Assembly: GCF_004210375.1 (NCBI RefSeq)
Contig: NC_134829.1
Location: 22,956,034 to 23,020,033 of the forward strand
DNA from: Tachypleus tridentatus
Lineage: Eukaryota; Arthropoda; Merostomata; Xiphosura; Limulidae
DNA length: 64,000 nucleotides
Direction of reading: 5' to 3'
The translations under genes were made by a program, and so were the position numbers. How positions within the stretch are numbered: the stretch's first letter is position 1; the number at the start of each line of letters is the position of its first letter. Below are positions 61,649 to 64,000 of this stretch, piece by piece. A model generated the notes under the pieces. It saw only the letters and a list, made by a program, of their open reading frames with translations, made no database searches and was not told the origin of the DNA.

Positions 61649-64000
61649 CTGAAAAGAGATCCAAAAACTTAATACAAAATTACAGTTATTTTATTAAAAA
61701 ATAACACGTAACTTAATTATATTTTAAGTATCAATAAAACAAGTGAACAGTAAAAGAAATATCTTTCATTATCGAAGTAAAACAAGGTAACACTTCTTGA
61801 AATACATTTTCTACACACACAACATATGTAGGTGTTGTGTGTGTGTGTACACGTACATAGATGCAAACAAACAGTTTATTGCTGTACCATATTTCTTTGA
61901 CTGTAAAAAAAAGGGCTAACAATCACCTATGGAGCCAACTACTTTATGTTTATGGTACTACTGCCCCTTCAACAACCACCTAATCTATGTATGCATACTA
62001 GACTAACAGTAATGAATTTCTCCAATAAAATTATCTGCACATTTAGGAACATGAAGAATGTTTCTACTTAGTGACAGAAATCATGCACACTTAACTGAAG
62101 TTACATTACCCAGGTATGATAACATGATAAAAGTTAAAAACATTTTCAGTCCAAAGATACTCGAATGCTGGAGGAATCTCTAAGGGGGTACATACTCCAA
62201 CAGAAGATATCTCAGAATAAGAGCTTTCTGGTGCATTATCCCGTTTGTTTTTTTCATATATTTCATAGATATGATGCCCTTAGATTTTAAATGAAAAACC
62301 CAATTATAAATGTTTTTAAACAGTTTCAAGTTGTAAAGCAATCCAACAAAGTATAGTTCCAAGTTAACAAATGTGTAAAACCTTCTTGGAAAATTAACCT
62401 TTTTTAATTAACTCTCCAGTTTATTTTATTACTTGCAATTTAATCCCAAAAACAAAAGTAATTTATAATCTAGTTCTTTCTCTAAATTCCACTTGAATTT
62501 AAATGCAACTATCAACTTCATCAAACCACTTGAAAACCTTAGACATGTTTAAGTTCATCTTTATATTCAACTTACATGAAAGCTTCCAATAAATTTTTAA
62601 TGTAAAGAATTTGTACATGAATATATTACTAGAAAAATGTATAAAATAGGTTCTGAATGTTCAAAAGATAAAGTTTTTAGCAAATTTCTGTAGCAAACAC
62701 ATCTTTTATATTGGACAAATTCCAAAACCTGAACTCTGAAAGACTATCTCTAAGTGTGTTATTGAAATATAAGAATGGTAAAGTATTACAAACACAACCA
62801 CAAATTATCTTGCCAGATTAATGCAAATCTCACAAAAATCCCCAAAATAACAAAATGTCTAAAATCAACTGACCATTGGAAACCCTCATTCCTGTTAACC
62901 TAGCATGATAAAGTATGCCTTCATTAAAGAATGTCACCATCAACATTTAGTGAAAGTCTGCAAACAAGTCAATTTAACATAACAGGCTAAATCACATTAT
63001 TGGAAAACAAAATGTGGAGTATATCTGTAAAAATACAAAACAATACGTTTCATTGATGGGTGTAACACTTAAAAATTTTGTTGAAACAAGCAATACAAAT
63101 GGAATAATATATCTTTACTTTGCAGATTTGGCAGCATTTAAGACACTGTTGCAACAAATTTGATTAAAAACGGCTGTAATGTGTAGAGAAGGCACTAATA
63201 GAAGAGCCAAACAACGTTTCGACCTTCTTCGGTCATCGTCAGGTTAAAAAATTGTTCCATTAAACAATTTTCTTTTTAACTGATATTCATGTGGGGAAAA
63301 TCACATCAAAAAATAAAATCCTGTTGCACTTTTTTAGTTTTAGCAGCATCACACAACTTAATTTCTTACAAATGATAAACCACTATAAAACCACAAGTTA
63401 GATAATTACGAGGAAAGTCACAAATGTGTTAGTTATCATAACTACCACAAAAAAGTACTCAATTTTCTAGAGTTGTTAAATACTATTTTTCAATAAATTA
63501 AAAAAGTTAACACCACAAGGGATAAATAACTTGTGTAAAAAAAAGTGTACTTAATAATTATCCATATGTTAAACCAAACAGAGTAACTAAAATATACATA
63601 ACTGAACATTTTTATTTTAAATAACTTAGTACCGGGAATTAACCAATCAGCTAATATAATTTATTTATAATAATTGGAATCAAATAATAAAAATTGGAGC
63701 TCAAAATGGTACTACTTCAGACATTTTTCCTCAAAGAGAAACTAATTCTTGCCTGCATTTCTTTATCCCATTGATACATAAATCAAGCTCATTCTTGAAA
63801 CTGAAATTTTCCTTTATTTAAAGATTTAATTTCTTTTCCATTTTGCTGGTAAAATATTCAAGTTAGCAACTACTGTCATGACTGACTAACAAAAGCATGC
63901 TGTTAACCAAATCTCATATTTTATCTCAGTTGAGAATCTCAGTCCAATTTATCAGTGCCATATCAGAAAATGAAATACAACAGTTTGCTTTACACTAAAA
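61649..64000 (-). other. Moe: Moesin 5' intron, upstream exon not found
   Basis: The 5' UTR acceptor at 61649 implies an upstream exon, but none is convincing in these 2.35 kb. It is probably beyond the right edge. A GT-rich hairpin-like patch at 61812-61856 (GTAGGTGTTGTGTGTG) and the repeat fragment at 63190-63250 are the only notable items. Confidence 0.5.
63190..63250. repeat. Dispersed repeat fragment with CGACCTTCTTCGGTCATC core
   Basis: GAAGAGCCAAACAACGTTTC followed by GACCTTCTTCGGTCATCGTC. Same core and order as 50441-50485 and as the fold-back arms, so the three belong to one repeat group. Confidence 0.8.

Noticed and set aside
63217-63242. Canonical hammerhead ribozyme on the minus strand
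   Set aside because: CTGACGA, a GACC/GGTC stem and GAAA are present, but an extra T lies between CTGACGA and the stem, and I cannot close stems I and III or place a cleavage site. The second copy has GAAT instead of GAAA. Kept only as a resemblance.

Overview
This window is AT-rich, intron-rich animal DNA, with no bacterial, CRISPR or classical viral content. Small exons with GT-AG borders, one complete arthropod-type ERM gene, tRNA-derived SINEs, LINEs and Tc1/mariner transposons point to an arthropod. My best guess is a chelicerate, possibly a horseshoe crab, but that is recognition of style rather than proof.

Left part (1-8400). A jockey-like LINE runs off the left edge (1-1740, minus), followed by a SINE. 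A complete small gene lies on the minus strand: TATA box at 7697-7704, a non-coding first exon ending at 7630, seven coding exons between 5920 and 2817, and an AATAAA at 2755-2760. It encodes a short signal peptide, an acidic linker and then amphipathic, charged helices. I do not recognise the family. A TGA interrupts the frame at 3276-3278 while 57 further codons and a clean last exon remain open behind it, so this copy would make 197 residues instead of about 300. Its introns hold three SINEs.

Middle (8430-18900). A nearly full-length but decayed I-clade-like LINE (ORF1 zinc knuckle, endonuclease, RT, RNase H, C-terminal Cys/His motif) lies at about 8437-13760 on minus. It is followed by a SINE, a mariner-like element (15293-16418) with well-matched terminal repeats, and two more SINE copies.

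Right part (20921-64000). One gene, the ERM linker moesin, covers this stretch on the minus strand: 14 coding exons, 1719 nt of coding sequence, 572 residues, frames and splice phases all consistent. Its 5' UTR continues in at least one exon outside what I can identify. Its introns hold a degenerate antisense gene-like repeat (about 29870-31900), an old dispersed repeat (33240-34730 and 56090-57330), a Tc1-like element inserted in the second copy of that repeat, more SINEs, a 202-bp fold-back element with 13-bp flanking repeats, and two recent tandem duplications.

The most connected observation is that two SINE families and the I-clade-like LINE end in the same small hairpin, with compensating base changes in the stem. 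This suggests that the LINE machinery has been moving both SINE families. The best gene-level observation is the in-frame TGA in the secreted helical protein.
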